Positions 8,913 to 16,764 of a stretch of DNA of 64,000 nucleotides are shown here, in pieces. Below the pieces are notes generated by a model. That model saw only the letters and a program-made list of their open reading frames with translations. It was not told where the DNA came from and did no database searches. This DNA comes from Natronolimnobius sp. AArcel1 (GTDB taxonomy: Archaea; Halobacteriota; Halobacteria; Halobacteriales; Natrialbaceae). How positions within the stretch are numbered: position 1 is the first letter of the stretch; each line of letters starts with the position of its first letter. The translations under genes were made by a program, and so were the position numbers. Location: assembly GCF_011043775.1 (NCBI RefSeq), contig NZ_JAAKXY010000002.1, positions 310,001-374,000 of the forward strand, written 5' to 3'.

Positions 8913-9581
8913 TTACGGGCGCGTCGTTCCCATGTTGCCCGCGACCATCGACGCGAAGTTTTCGACCACTCGTGCCGCGGTCACGTCCTCGAAACCGTAC
9001 TCGTCTTCGGTCCAGCCGAAATCGGCCTCGAGTCGCTCTCGAAGCTCGGACGTAAACTCGGGATGAAACTGCACGGTCCACAGCGGCGCATCGCGGTGGC
9101 GAGTGGCGAAGGCGTGGTAGTAGTCGCTCGAGGCGATAACCTCCATTCCGTCGCCGACCTCAGTAACGACATCGCCGTGGGCGACGGGGACGATAGGTGA
9201 GACGCCGTCGAACAGTGGCTCCCCGTCTTCGACCGCCATCTCGACGGGTCGGCAAGTCGTCTCCTGCGCCTCGACGGTCCCACCGAGCGCTGCGTTGGCA
9301 ACCTGATGGCCGAAACAGACGCCGAGGGCCGGAATCTCACGTTCGACCAGTTCCTGCACGAGCACTAGCTGATCGTCGATCCACGGGTGCTTGGCACGCT
9401 CGTAAACCCCGGCCGTACTGCCCGTCAGCACGACCCCGTCGGCGGACTCGAGGTCCGGTCGCTCGCCCGTTGGAAAGTTGAGCGCTCGAGCGTTCGGAAC
9501 GAGACTCTCGAGGGCGTCACAGTGGTACTCGCTCTCGGGGTTGACCTCGTTACGGACGACGATCAGCGTCGGCTCGCTCAT
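8913..9581 (-). CDS. Class I glutamine amidotransferase domain protein
   Basis: The protein has 222 residues from the ATG at 9581. The catalytic nucleophile is Cys in GVCFGHQ (residue about 91) and the His-Glu pair is in QFHPEF near residue 169. The protein is a stand-alone GATase domain, as in GMP synthase-like or gamma-glutamyl hydrolase-like proteins; no synthetase domain is fused or adjacent. It probably releases ammonia from glutamine or hydrolyses a gamma-glutamyl bond. An 84-bp palindromic repeat lies just upstream of the start. Confidence 0.88.
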   Translation of the reverse strand: MSEPTLIVVRNEVNPESEYHCDALESLVPNARALNFPTGERPDLESADGVVLTGSTAGVYERAKHPWIDDQLVLVQELVEREIPALGVCFGHQVANAALGGTVEAQETTCRPVEMAVEDGEPLFDGVSPIVPVAHGDVVTEVGDGMEVIASSDYYHAFATRHRDAPLWTVQFHPEFTSELRERLEADFGWTEDEYGFEDVTAARVVENFASMVAGNMGTTRP

Positions 9582-9642
9582 TGGATTCCAGTGAGATTGA
9601 ACAGCGCAAAATAGTAGCGGACAACGCATATTTCGCGGCAGG

Positions 9643-9726
9643 TATAGTAGCCACTGAAAGTCAGTGCACACCCAATCGCATGACTGCTATACGATTGGTG
9701 TGTAAACAGTTTCAGTTGTTACTATA
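9643..9726. repeat. 84-bp palindromic element, copy 1
   Basis: The element starts TATAGTAGCCACTGAAAGTC and ends with CAGTTGTTACTATA. The arms are imperfect inverted repeats of about 35 nt around a central loop (CATGACTGC), with CACACCCAATCG on the left pairing with CGATTGGTGTG on the right. Copies at 15225-15308 and 59363-59446 have the same length and conserved ends. It lies between the amidotransferase start and the SDR stop. It could be a MITE-like element or a structured intergenic repeat. Confidence 0.85.
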
Positions 9727-9735
9727 GGTTCGGAG

Positions 9736-10827
9736 TCAGCGCAGCACTCGAGGCCGCGTCGTCGTCTCGCTCGAGTTATCACGTTCGCGCTCATCCGGAG
9801 GGCCGTCTCGCCGGCCACGAAGCGCTCTGTAGCCCGCGTACGCCGCCGTCGCTGCGAGACCGGCGAGGGCTGTTCCCGTCAGTCCACGACGCTGGCGCAG
9901 TCGCGTGTAGAGACTCGAGTCCGCGACGTGACCCTCGTAGCCGCCGCGTGTCTCGAGGTCTTCGGACGGACTCTCGAGGCTGTGCTCTGCGGTTGGTTCC
10001 TCGTCGGTACGCTGCTGGTTGTAGAACACTCGTTCCATCAGCGTGTCGAGTAGACCAGGCGCGATGCGGTCGAGCAGAATCATGCCTTTCCCACCGCCAC
10101 CGACGGTGATCTCGCGTTCGGGGTGCTCAGCGGCGTCGAGGATCGTTTGGGCGACCGTCTCCGGCGCGTAGACGGGAGCTGGGAGCGTCGCCTCGGCATC
10201 CATCTCGTTTTTCGCGTGTTCCGGATACGGCGTGTCGATCGCGCTCGGTTTGATGAGTGTCACAGAGACCGGCGCGCCCTCTTCCTCGAGTTCCATCCGG
10301 AGGGCGTCAGTAAAGCCCTTGACGGCATGTTTCGACGCGGAGTAGCTCCCTTGTAGGATGATCGCGCGGTCGGACACGATGCTCCCGATGTTGATGATCG
10401 CGCCTGACTCGCCGCGATTTTTGAAGTGCTGGGCGGCCGCAATCGAGCCATAGAGCAGTCCCCAGACGTTGGTTTCGAACTGCTCGCGCATGTCCTCAAT
10501 TGGGACGTCCTCGAGGCGGCCGTAGATGGAGACGGCTGCGCCGTTGATCCACGTGTCGAAGCCACCGTAGGCGTCCTCGGCAGTCGCGACAATCTCGCGG
10601 ATATCGTCACGATCACTCACGTCGGCGGCGACGTACTCGGCGCTTGCATTGCCAGCAGTGATTTCGTCGGCGAGGTCTTGCAATGCGTCCTCGCTTCGGG
10701 CCGCGAGCACGACGTTCGCGCCACGGTCGGCAGCCATCCGTGCAGTTTCCAGTCCGATACCTGATGAGGCACCGGTGATGACGATCGTCTGTTCCTCGAG
10801 TGGGCGCAGGTTCACAGTCGGATTCAT
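9736..10827 (-). CDS. Short-chain dehydrogenase/reductase with C-terminal membrane anchor-like segment
   Basis: The protein has 363 residues from the ATG at 10827 (MNPTVNLRP). The SDR core fills residues about 10-250: the cofactor motif TGASSGIG, the NGAA-type motif (INGAAVS), catalytic Ser in INIGSIVSD, and YSASK with catalytic Tyr and Lys. Beyond the core are about 110 residues: an acidic linker and the hydrophobic stretch GLTGTALAGLAATAAYAGYR near the end, followed by basic and charged residues. The extension suggests membrane association. Substrate is unknown. Confidence 0.9.
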   Translation of the reverse strand: MNPTVNLRPLEEQTIVITGASSGIGLETARMAADRGANVVLAARSEDALQDLADEITAGNASAEYVAADVSDRDDIREIVATAEDAYGGFDTWINGAAVSIYGRLEDVPIEDMREQFETNVWGLLYGSIAAAQHFKNRGESGAIINIGSIVSDRAIILQGSYSASKHAVKGFTDALRMELEEEGAPVSVTLIKPSAIDTPYPEHAKNEMDAEATLPAPVYAPETVAQTILDAAEHPEREITVGGGGKGMILLDRIAPGLLDTLMERVFYNQQRTDEEPTAEHSLESPSEDLETRGGYEGHVADSSLYTRLRQRRGLTGTALAGLAATAAYAGYRALRGRRDGPPDERERDNSSETTTRPRVLR

Positions 10828-10985
10828 GGTGTGGTGTGAAAGTGACGTCACGTCTCAGTGGACGCGACGGAATCGAGCAGCGCGGTGCCGCCGATACGGG
10901 TCGTTCACGCTCCAGACGGTGCTACATGACCCCTGTATTCGCATGGTCGGGCAGCGAGTGAGCACTCGAGCGAACGGCTGGCGAC

Positions 10986-11240
10986 TCACACAGTGCGCCG
11001 ACTGTGACACTTCGGGCAGTAGAGCGTCCCGTTCCCGATGAGGACGTACGAGCGGGTACAGCGGGTGCAGACGCTTCCGATCGATACCTCGAGATCGGAC
11101 TCTCTGGCCAGCCCTGACAGGGTGTTGTACAGCAGCGACTGTTCGTGCTCGAGTTTCGCGATCCGGCGCTCGAGCGCGTCGAATTCAGCGACGAGCGCTC
11201 GATCTCGCGGAGAGTATTGACGGCGGCTCGATCGGGTCAT
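10986..11240 (-). CDS. Small zinc-ribbon protein with coiled coil
   Basis: The protein has 84 residues. The N-terminal half is a charged helix with heptad character (LVAEFDALERRIAKLEHEQSL), and the C-terminal half is a zinc ribbon with CTRC and CPKC pairs about 15 residues apart. Small proteins of this kind in haloarchaea are often nucleic-acid or protein adaptors; no specific role can be given. It stands alone between the SDR and amidase genes. Confidence 0.75.
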   Translation of the reverse strand: MTRSSRRQYSPRDRALVAEFDALERRIAKLEHEQSLLYNTLSGLARESDLEVSIGSVCTRCTRSYVLIGNGTLYCPKCHSRRTV

Positions 11241-11324
11241 GGCTAATCGGCGTCCATACGTTACGGGTGAGCAAAAACATCGCTACTAAGGCTAGTTCGA
11301 CTGACCACCCCGATTTGTGACCAG

Positions 11325-12842
11325 TCAAGGTGCGGTCTCAGCTTGCGCTTGCTCGAGTGCGTAGCCCGCGTCGAGGGTCGTCGCATCGTCGAATCTCGAA
11401 CCGACAAACATGAGTCCAACTGGGAGGCCGTCGACCTCGCCTGCAGGGACGCTGACGGCGGGGTGGCCGGTCCGGTTGAAGGGTGAGGTGTTGCCCGGAA
11501 TCTCGAGGTTCTGAATGCGGTCGAACTCGCTTCGGTCGGGGTCGTGCTCGGGGGCGGTCACGTCGACGGTCGGCATCGCGAGGACGTCGTAGTCGGCGAG
11601 TAATTCGTCGTAGCGTTGGGCGAGGCTGACGACGAGGTTCATCCCGGCGGCATAATACCGGGAGTGGTACTCCGTGGCCATGTACGCGCCCGTCAACAGC
11701 GACAGTTTCAGCGCCGCTGGGAAGTCATCGCCCTGGGCCTGTCGGAACTTGCCGAACGATTCGATCCACGAGACGTTGTACCAGGCTTTCCAGCCGTGGC
11801 CGACACCCTGGCCCGACAGCGCGGCGACTAACCCCTCGTTCGTACAGACCGAGTGCAGCGCCGAGCCCTCATCGTGCAGCGGCGCGGAGACCTCCTCCAC
11901 TGTCGCACCGCGTTCCTCGAGCAGGTCGAGCGAATCGAGAATCTGCTCCTCGACGGCTGCATCACCGTCTGGCTTGCCAAAGGCTTCCTCGAGCACGCCA
12001 ATCGAGAGCTCGCTCGCGTCACCCTCGAGTGCGTCCTCGTAGCGCTCGACGGGAACCGGTTCCGGCCGGCGCAGATCGCGTTCGTTGCTGCCCGCAATGA
12101 CAGACAGCGTTCGAGCGACCGTCTCGACGTCACTGGCCATCGGGCCGGGGTGGTCAATCGTATGCTCGAGGCCGACACAGCCCGTGTACGGCACGAGTCC
12201 ATAGGTCGGCTTGTGCCCGACGATGCCACAGAGTGCGGCTGGAATGCGGACGCTCCCGCCCTGATCGGAGCCGATCGCCATGTCAACTTCGTCTTCGACG
12301 ACCGCCACCGCACTGCCGCCGCTCGAGCCGCCTGCCAGATGATCCTCGTCGTGTGGGTTCGTGATCGTCCCGAAGGCGCTGTGGCCAGTACGCGTGACTG
12401 CCATCTCGTCCATGTTCGTCTTGCCGACGATATCCGCGCCAGCCTCGAGCAGGCGGCTGACGACCGTCGCGTCCACGTCGGGAACGTAGCCCTCGATGAC
12501 GCGCGAGCCACAGGTCATCTCGACGCCAGCGACGCAGATGTTGTCCTTGATGGCAACGTCCCAGTCCTCGAGGTCGCCGCTGTCGTCGCCATGAACCTCA
12601 CATCGTGAGACCCACAGCTGGTGGGGATTGTCCTCGTCATCGGGCCTGGAGCCAGCCGCTCGGACGCGCGGCTCAGTGCCACCCAGACGCGGCTCGGGGT
12701 GGTACGAACGGACGGTTTCGTAGTCCTCGAGGCTCTCGACGATCTGCTCGCGAAAGAACTCGCTTTCGTCGTCTGTCAGCTCGAGAAAGAGTTCCGAACC
12801 CAGGTCCTGCAACTCGTCGACAGTCGGCGGTCGGATGGGCAT
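11325..12842 (-). CDS. Amidase (amidase signature family)
   Basis: The protein has 505 residues, typical for the family. The catalytic Lys is in VAIKDNICVAG (about residue 87), and the Gly/Ser-rich signature GGSSGGSAVAV continues to the cis-Ser and nucleophile region SDQGGSVRIPAALCG, giving a complete Ser-cisSer-Lys triad. These enzymes hydrolyse amides to acid and ammonia; the GatA subunit of the tRNA amidotransferase is a relative, but no gatB or gatC lies nearby, so a catabolic amidase is more likely. Confidence 0.9.
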   Translation of the reverse strand: MPIRPPTVDELQDLGSELFLELTDDESEFFREQIVESLEDYETVRSYHPEPRLGGTEPRVRAAGSRPDDEDNPHQLWVSRCEVHGDDSGDLEDWDVAIKDNICVAGVEMTCGSRVIEGYVPDVDATVVSRLLEAGADIVGKTNMDEMAVTRTGHSAFGTITNPHDEDHLAGGSSGGSAVAVVEDEVDMAIGSDQGGSVRIPAALCGIVGHKPTYGLVPYTGCVGLEHTIDHPGPMASDVETVARTLSVIAGSNERDLRRPEPVPVERYEDALEGDASELSIGVLEEAFGKPDGDAAVEEQILDSLDLLEERGATVEEVSAPLHDEGSALHSVCTNEGLVAALSGQGVGHGWKAWYNVSWIESFGKFRQAQGDDFPAALKLSLLTGAYMATEYHSRYYAAGMNLVVSLAQRYDELLADYDVLAMPTVDVTAPEHDPDRSEFDRIQNLEIPGNTSPFNRTGHPAVSVPAGEVDGLPVGLMFVGSRFDDATTLDAGYALEQAQAETAP

Positions 12843-12951
12843 ACGCTTGCCTCACCGGCAACAGGGAAATGAGTTCGTTCAGTGATTGCGGATCATCGTC
12901 GGCTCGAGAACGTCTGGTCACTCTTGTTGCCGCCGCCGACAACAGTCTGTC

Positions 12952-13665
12952 TTAGCTTGACTTTGCGGTACCGTATCCGAACGCGATGGGACCGCCGAGA
13001 AACACTGCGAGAACGACCAGACTGACTCCAAGAGACGTCTCGTACCAGATAGTTGGCCCGACGATGAGTGCGGCTGGAAGAAGTGCCCATACGACGGCGC
13101 GGTGCCAGCCGTGTCGGGCCGCGACAGTCCCGACGACCATCGCGAGAACGGCAGCCAACGCGCCGAACTGCGGTGGCCCTAGTTCGGCGTGAACGACCTG
13201 CGACGCGTGGAACTCAAGCGGTGCCTCGGCAGTCCACCAGCCGATTGGCAGCCCGTGAACCCACTCATACGTGAATACCGCGACTCCAGCGCCGATGGCG
13301 AACAGGCCAAGTACCGGTGCCAGAAGCGCCCGCCGAACGGTTAACGGCGCAACTGCTCGATGGCGAACCGCGAACACGCCCCAGGTGACGAGTAGTGCCC
13401 CACCAATCGCACTGACGTACACAACGAACGGATGCGTCGGCTCGAGGGAGTGACTGTACCCCGGAATCCACTCGGCGGGTACGAGCGGATACACGACGGG
13501 CCGCGCCAGGGGATAGATCAGCAGCAGTGCCAGCCCCACGATTGCCACCAACATACCACCGATTCGAGTGAGGGTCGGCTCGAGCCGCTGCGAATCCGGA
13601 CAAGGGCCAGTGATAGTTACCCATAGTAACCACTCATGGTAGCTTTTTTGAATGATTGAGTCCAT
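12952..13665 (-). CDS. Multi-pass membrane protein of unknown function
   Basis: The protein has up to 237 residues if the ATG at 13665 is used; an internal start at MLVAIVGLALLL is possible. About five hydrophobic segments are visible (residues about 37-55, 82-100, 115-135, 165-182 and 190-230), with WVHGLPIGWWTAEAPLEFHASQ between the third and fourth. No catalytic motif is recognised. The gene stands alone, about 110 bp from the amidase start. Confidence 0.65.
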   Translation of the reverse strand: MDSIIQKSYHEWLLWVTITGPCPDSQRLEPTLTRIGGMLVAIVGLALLLIYPLARPVVYPLVPAEWIPGYSHSLEPTHPFVVYVSAIGGALLVTWGVFAVRHRAVAPLTVRRALLAPVLGLFAIGAGVAVFTYEWVHGLPIGWWTAEAPLEFHASQVVHAELGPPQFGALAAVLAMVVGTVAARHGWHRAVVWALLPAALIVGPTIWYETSLGVSLVVLAVFLGGPIAFGYGTAKSS

Positions 13666-13744
13666 GAACTGCAGAACGAAGACACGGGTAGTCGACTAAC
13701 GACCGCTGAAAACGAAATTCGCCGGTTGACTGCCGATCAGGTCG

Positions 13745-13978
13745 TTAGACCGGACTCGAGTCCGCGTTCCTTGAGTTGGAGTCGCCGCCGCGAATCAGCG
13801 ACAGCAGTCCCTGTGCGACCAGCGCGATCACGGCCCACTTCCAGGCAAGGACAGCGATGCCGAGAAAGACGAGCATACGCAGGTGCTTCCCGCGGTCCAA
13901 CGAGCGTTTCGCTTCCTTGAGCACTGAGACGACCGCCAGCGAGCGCGTTGCACTCGAGCCGATGAGTTTTTTGAGCAT
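13745..13978 (-). CDS. Small membrane protein
   Basis: The protein has 77 residues. A basic amphipathic N-terminal region (MLKKLIGSSATRSLAVVSVLKEAKRSL) is followed by one long hydrophobic segment at residues about 34-62 and an acidic tail. The pattern is that of conserved haloarchaeal single-pass peptides. A neighbouring gene on the same strand encodes the DUF368 protein, with 110 bp between them. No function is recognised. Confidence 0.6.
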   Translation of the reverse strand: MLKKLIGSSATRSLAVVSVLKEAKRSLDRGKHLRMLVFLGIAVLAWKWAVIALVAQGLLSLIRGGDSNSRNADSSPV

Positions 13979-14088
13979 ACCTGTCCTTGTGACGGCGACG
14001 GGATAACGCCAGACCCGGAGCGCGCAAGCCGAGAGCGCACTCGACGACTGAACGCGAACGCGAAGAATGAAATCGACGACTCAGCGCC

Positions 14089-15060
14089 CTATTCGGGATC
14101 GAACCCACCGACGAGATACTCGAGGGCGAACAGCGCAAGCGCGCCAAGGAGCATCCAGCCGGCGGTGATTGCGGCCGTATCAGTGGTCCAGACGGTCGCT
14201 CTCGCGGTGTGCTCGCTGATATTGTGCAACGGTGCGGGCGTCGACCCCGCGATGAGGCTGACGAGGAAAATCAGCGTCAACTCGCGTTGGCGAGCCATCG
14301 CGGCGCGGACGACGCGGGCAATCGTAAAGAGGCCGACGAAGCCGCCGGTGACGAAGACGACCACGGTCGTTCCGGGGTCGACGAGGGCAGCGACTTCGCC
14401 ACCTGTGGGAAGTCCGCCGAGTGCGCTGACGAACGCGCTCAACTGATCGGAGAGGTAGACGTACTGGCCGAACAGGATCAGAATGAGCGCGCCCGAAATG
14501 CCGGGAAGGATCATCGCACTGATCGCGATTGCGCCCGCGACGAAGATGACGGCCGGACCGCTGCCCGGCAACGAGACGATGTCTGCGGCGACGAGCAGTG
14601 CCAGTCCACCGCCAACCGCCGCGACCGCGACGTGGCGCCACGTGGCAAACTCGAGGCTCTTCCCAAGTGCAATCGCCGAGGCGGCAATCAGGCCGGCGAA
14701 GAAGCCAAACATGGGATACGGATTCGACTCTGCGAGCGAAGAGACGACGCCGGCGATGAGCACGACGGCGGTGACCATTCCGACCCCGAGCGGGAGCAGG
14801 AACTGCAGATCCATCTCGAGGAGTGCCTCGCGGGCCTCCTCGCGCCGGTCGGGCTGATAACCAGAGAGGACGGTCGCAGCACGTCGTGGCGTCAGCGCCG
14901 TAATCGCGGCAAGCAGTTGGCCGTAGAAGCCAAGCAGGAGGGCAACGGTACCGCCCGAAACGCCGGGTAGGGCGTCCGCTGTGCCCATACAGAGCCCGTA
15001 GCCGTACGACCGGAGGAGTTGCAAGCGATCCACGACGAGGTCGACGCGCTCATACCCCAT
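14089..15060 (-). CDS. DUF368 polytopic membrane protein (polyprenyl-phosphate translocase candidate)
   Basis: The protein has 323 residues and about eight to nine hydrophobic segments. The N-terminal signature GTADALPGVSGGTVALLLGFY and an internal repeat of it, ILPGISGALILILFGQY, are the hallmark of DUF368. Bacterial DUF368 proteins (PopT) have been shown to recycle undecaprenyl phosphate across the membrane; here the substrate would be a dolichyl-type carrier used for archaeal glycosylation (inference). No glycosylation genes are adjacent. Confidence 0.9.
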   Translation of the reverse strand: MGYERVDLVVDRLQLLRSYGYGLCMGTADALPGVSGGTVALLLGFYGQLLAAITALTPRRAATVLSGYQPDRREEAREALLEMDLQFLLPLGVGMVTAVVLIAGVVSSLAESNPYPMFGFFAGLIAASAIALGKSLEFATWRHVAVAAVGGGLALLVAADIVSLPGSGPAVIFVAGAIAISAMILPGISGALILILFGQYVYLSDQLSAFVSALGGLPTGGEVAALVDPGTTVVVFVTGGFVGLFTIARVVRAAMARQRELTLIFLVSLIAGSTPAPLHNISEHTARATVWTTDTAAITAGWMLLGALALFALEYLVGGFDPE

Positions 15061-15224
15061 CTGTGTACTCCGGGACCCCGATGGGTTCGTCCTGGCGCTG
15101 ACGCAGTCGGCTCCATCGCCTCGAGCCCGCCGCTCGAGGATCGCGCTGTCGCTGCATGTCTCTCACCGCAACCTCGAGTGGCATAAATGTGCGAGACCTG
15201 CCTCAGCGTGTGGACCCTTGCGTC

Positions 15225-15308
15225 TATAGTAGCCACTGCAAGTCAATGCACACCTGATCGCCAGACAGGTCGGCGGTCAGTGTGTAAATAGTTGCAGTGG
15301 CTACTATA
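15225..15308. repeat. 84-bp palindromic element, copy 2
   Basis: The element starts TATAGTAGCCACTGCAAGTC and ends GTTGCAGTGGCTACTATA, and is exactly as long as the copies at 9643 and 59363. The outer 20 nt of each arm pair almost perfectly. The inner arms differ from copy 1, but each side has changed in a way that keeps pairing in part (CACACCTGATCGCC against GGCGGTCAGTGTG). It lies in the 402-bp gap between the DUF368 and Fic genes and runs directly into a partial copy. Confidence 0.85.
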
Positions 15309-15333
15309 GTAACAACTGGAACTGTTTACTATC
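15305..15333. repeat. Partial palindromic element abutting copy 2
   Basis: TATAGTAACAACTGGAACTG followed by TTTAC is nearly identical to the reverse complement of the right arm of copy 1, then homology stops. It shares the terminal TATA (15305-15308) with copy 2, as if an element inserted at, or recombined through, the TATA end of another. The rest of the gap to 15462 contains only the short direct repeats noted separately. Confidence 0.65.
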
Positions 15334-15420
15334 GAAACAACCTCACGGATTGAAACGATCAGTGACACTCTCCCAGTCAAGAGTTCTTGTCCGCCGATGA
15401 CGCAGCGCATTTTGAAACTA

Positions 15421-15482
15421 CTCTAAGTCAATTCATAACCCATTCAGTAGACTTAGATAGGAGTGAGTACAACTCTAAGTCA
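15421..15482. promoter_or_regulatory. Repeated CTAAGTC sites at the fic start (candidate operator)
   Basis: CTCTAAGTCA occurs at 15421-15430 and again at 15473-15482 directly before the internal ATG of fic, with the inverted form GACTTAG at 15450-15456 between them. Three copies in 62 bp around the start suggest an operator, perhaps for the protein's own C-terminal winged helix. No regulator gene is adjacent. The function is inferred from repetition alone. Confidence 0.4.
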
Positions 15483-16626
15483 AATGGATCCAGACGATTT
15501 TGAGGATGGACCGGGGACGATCACCCCGTATGAAGGGCTTCCCTGCTATCGTCCAGCAAGCCTTCCCCCGGAGATTGAGTACACCGATGATATCATCCGG
15601 GTATACGGGGATGCTCAGTACGCATTAGGGCGGCTGGCGACACTTCACCGGGACGTAGATAACGAGAACCTATTGATCGCCCCGTTCGTGGTGCGTGAAG
15701 CAGCAATGAGTTCACAAATTGAGGGAACGAACGTTACAGTCTCGGATATCGTCCTTCACGATGTCGACGGGACTCCACAACGATCTGCTGCTGAGTCAGC
15801 TGATGTTCGCGAAGCGTACAACTACGTTGACGCAATCCACGAGGGCTTTGAGCGAATTGAGGCTGGGGAGTCGCTTTCGGTTGAGCTAATTTGCGACCTC
15901 CACGAGACGATGCTGAAAGACGTTCGTGGTGAGGAAAACCGCCCTGGAGAACTACGAGATGTGCCGGTCTATATTGGTTCTCCTGATAGATCAGCGCAGT
16001 CTGCCCGGTTCATTCCAGCCAATCCTCAGACAGTTGACCTCCTGTTGGAACAGCTCGTATCTTACATGAACGGCGGGTCGTATCCGTCGGTAGTTGACGT
16101 GGCGATTACGCACTACCAATTCGAGACGATTCACCCGTTCCGGGATGGGAACGGTCGCCTTGGACGACTGCTGATCATGTTACAACTGTATGATGCTGGA
16201 CTACTGCCGAAGCCGTATCTCTATCTGAGTGCGTACTTCAACAGATACCGGCAACAGTACCTTGATTACTTGCTTGCGGTGAGTCGTGATGGTAACTGGG
16301 AGCAGTGGATTACGTTCGTCCTGAACGCAATCGCTGAACAAGCGATTGATGCCTATAATTGCGGCATAAAACTCGTCGGTCTTCGGGAACAGTATTACTC
16401 TCCGTTCCCGAACAGTCCTGCTGTTCGAGACGTCGTTGATTTCATCTTTGAGGAACCGTATCTCACGGCTCCTCGAGCAATCGACGTCACCAACCGGTCA
16501 CGCCAGGCTGTCTACGACGCGATCAAAGCGCTCGAAGCAGCAGAAATTATCGAGGAAATCTCGGGTTCGGAACGATATCAGGTATACAGAGCACCGGCAA
16601 TCCTCAGTATCGTGGAGTCACCCTAA
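15463..16626 (+). CDS. Fic family protein with N-terminal inhibitory helix and C-terminal winged helix
   Basis: The protein has 387 residues from a GTG at 15463, or 380 from the ATG at 15484. The Fic core motif HPFRDGNGRLGR (catalytic His, phosphate-binding GNGR) lies near residue 225. An inhibitory motif SSQIEGT near residue 86 precedes the core, as in class II Fic proteins that are auto-inhibited. Residues about 320-380 form a winged-helix-like domain (VTNRSRQAVYDAIKALEAAEII). Fic enzymes usually transfer AMP from ATP to hydroxyl side chains. Codon use is more AT-rich than in neighbours, consistent with transfer. No antitoxin gene is adjacent. Confidence 0.9.
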   Translation: MSTTLSQMDPDDFEDGPGTITPYEGLPCYRPASLPPEIEYTDDIIRVYGDAQYALGRLATLHRDVDNENLLIAPFVVREAAMSSQIEGTNVTVSDIVLHDVDGTPQRSAAESADVREAYNYVDAIHEGFERIEAGESLSVELICDLHETMLKDVRGEENRPGELRDVPVYIGSPDRSAQSARFIPANPQTVDLLLEQLVSYMNGGSYPSVVDVAITHYQFETIHPFRDGNGRLGRLLIMLQLYDAGLLPKPYLYLSAYFNRYRQQYLDYLLAVSRDGNWEQWITFVLNAIAEQAIDAYNCGIKLVGLREQYYSPFPNSPAVRDVVDFIFEEPYLTAPRAIDVTNRSRQAVYDAIKALEAAEIIEEISGSERYQVYRAPAILSIVESP

Positions 16627-16764
16627 CAGTTGGATTACGTAACCAATGAAGTAGGTTATATGTCGGCCGTGAATAATGAACGCTATAACTGCTAACACAC
16701 AACAACTGGGCGAATTGGGGCGGGAACTTTTTCTCGCTTCGGTTTGATAGCTCCGCGAGAAGCA

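Noticed and set aside
11325-12842. GatA of the Asp/Glu-tRNA amidotransferase
   Set aside because: No gatB or gatC nearby, and the length and N-terminus fit general amidases.
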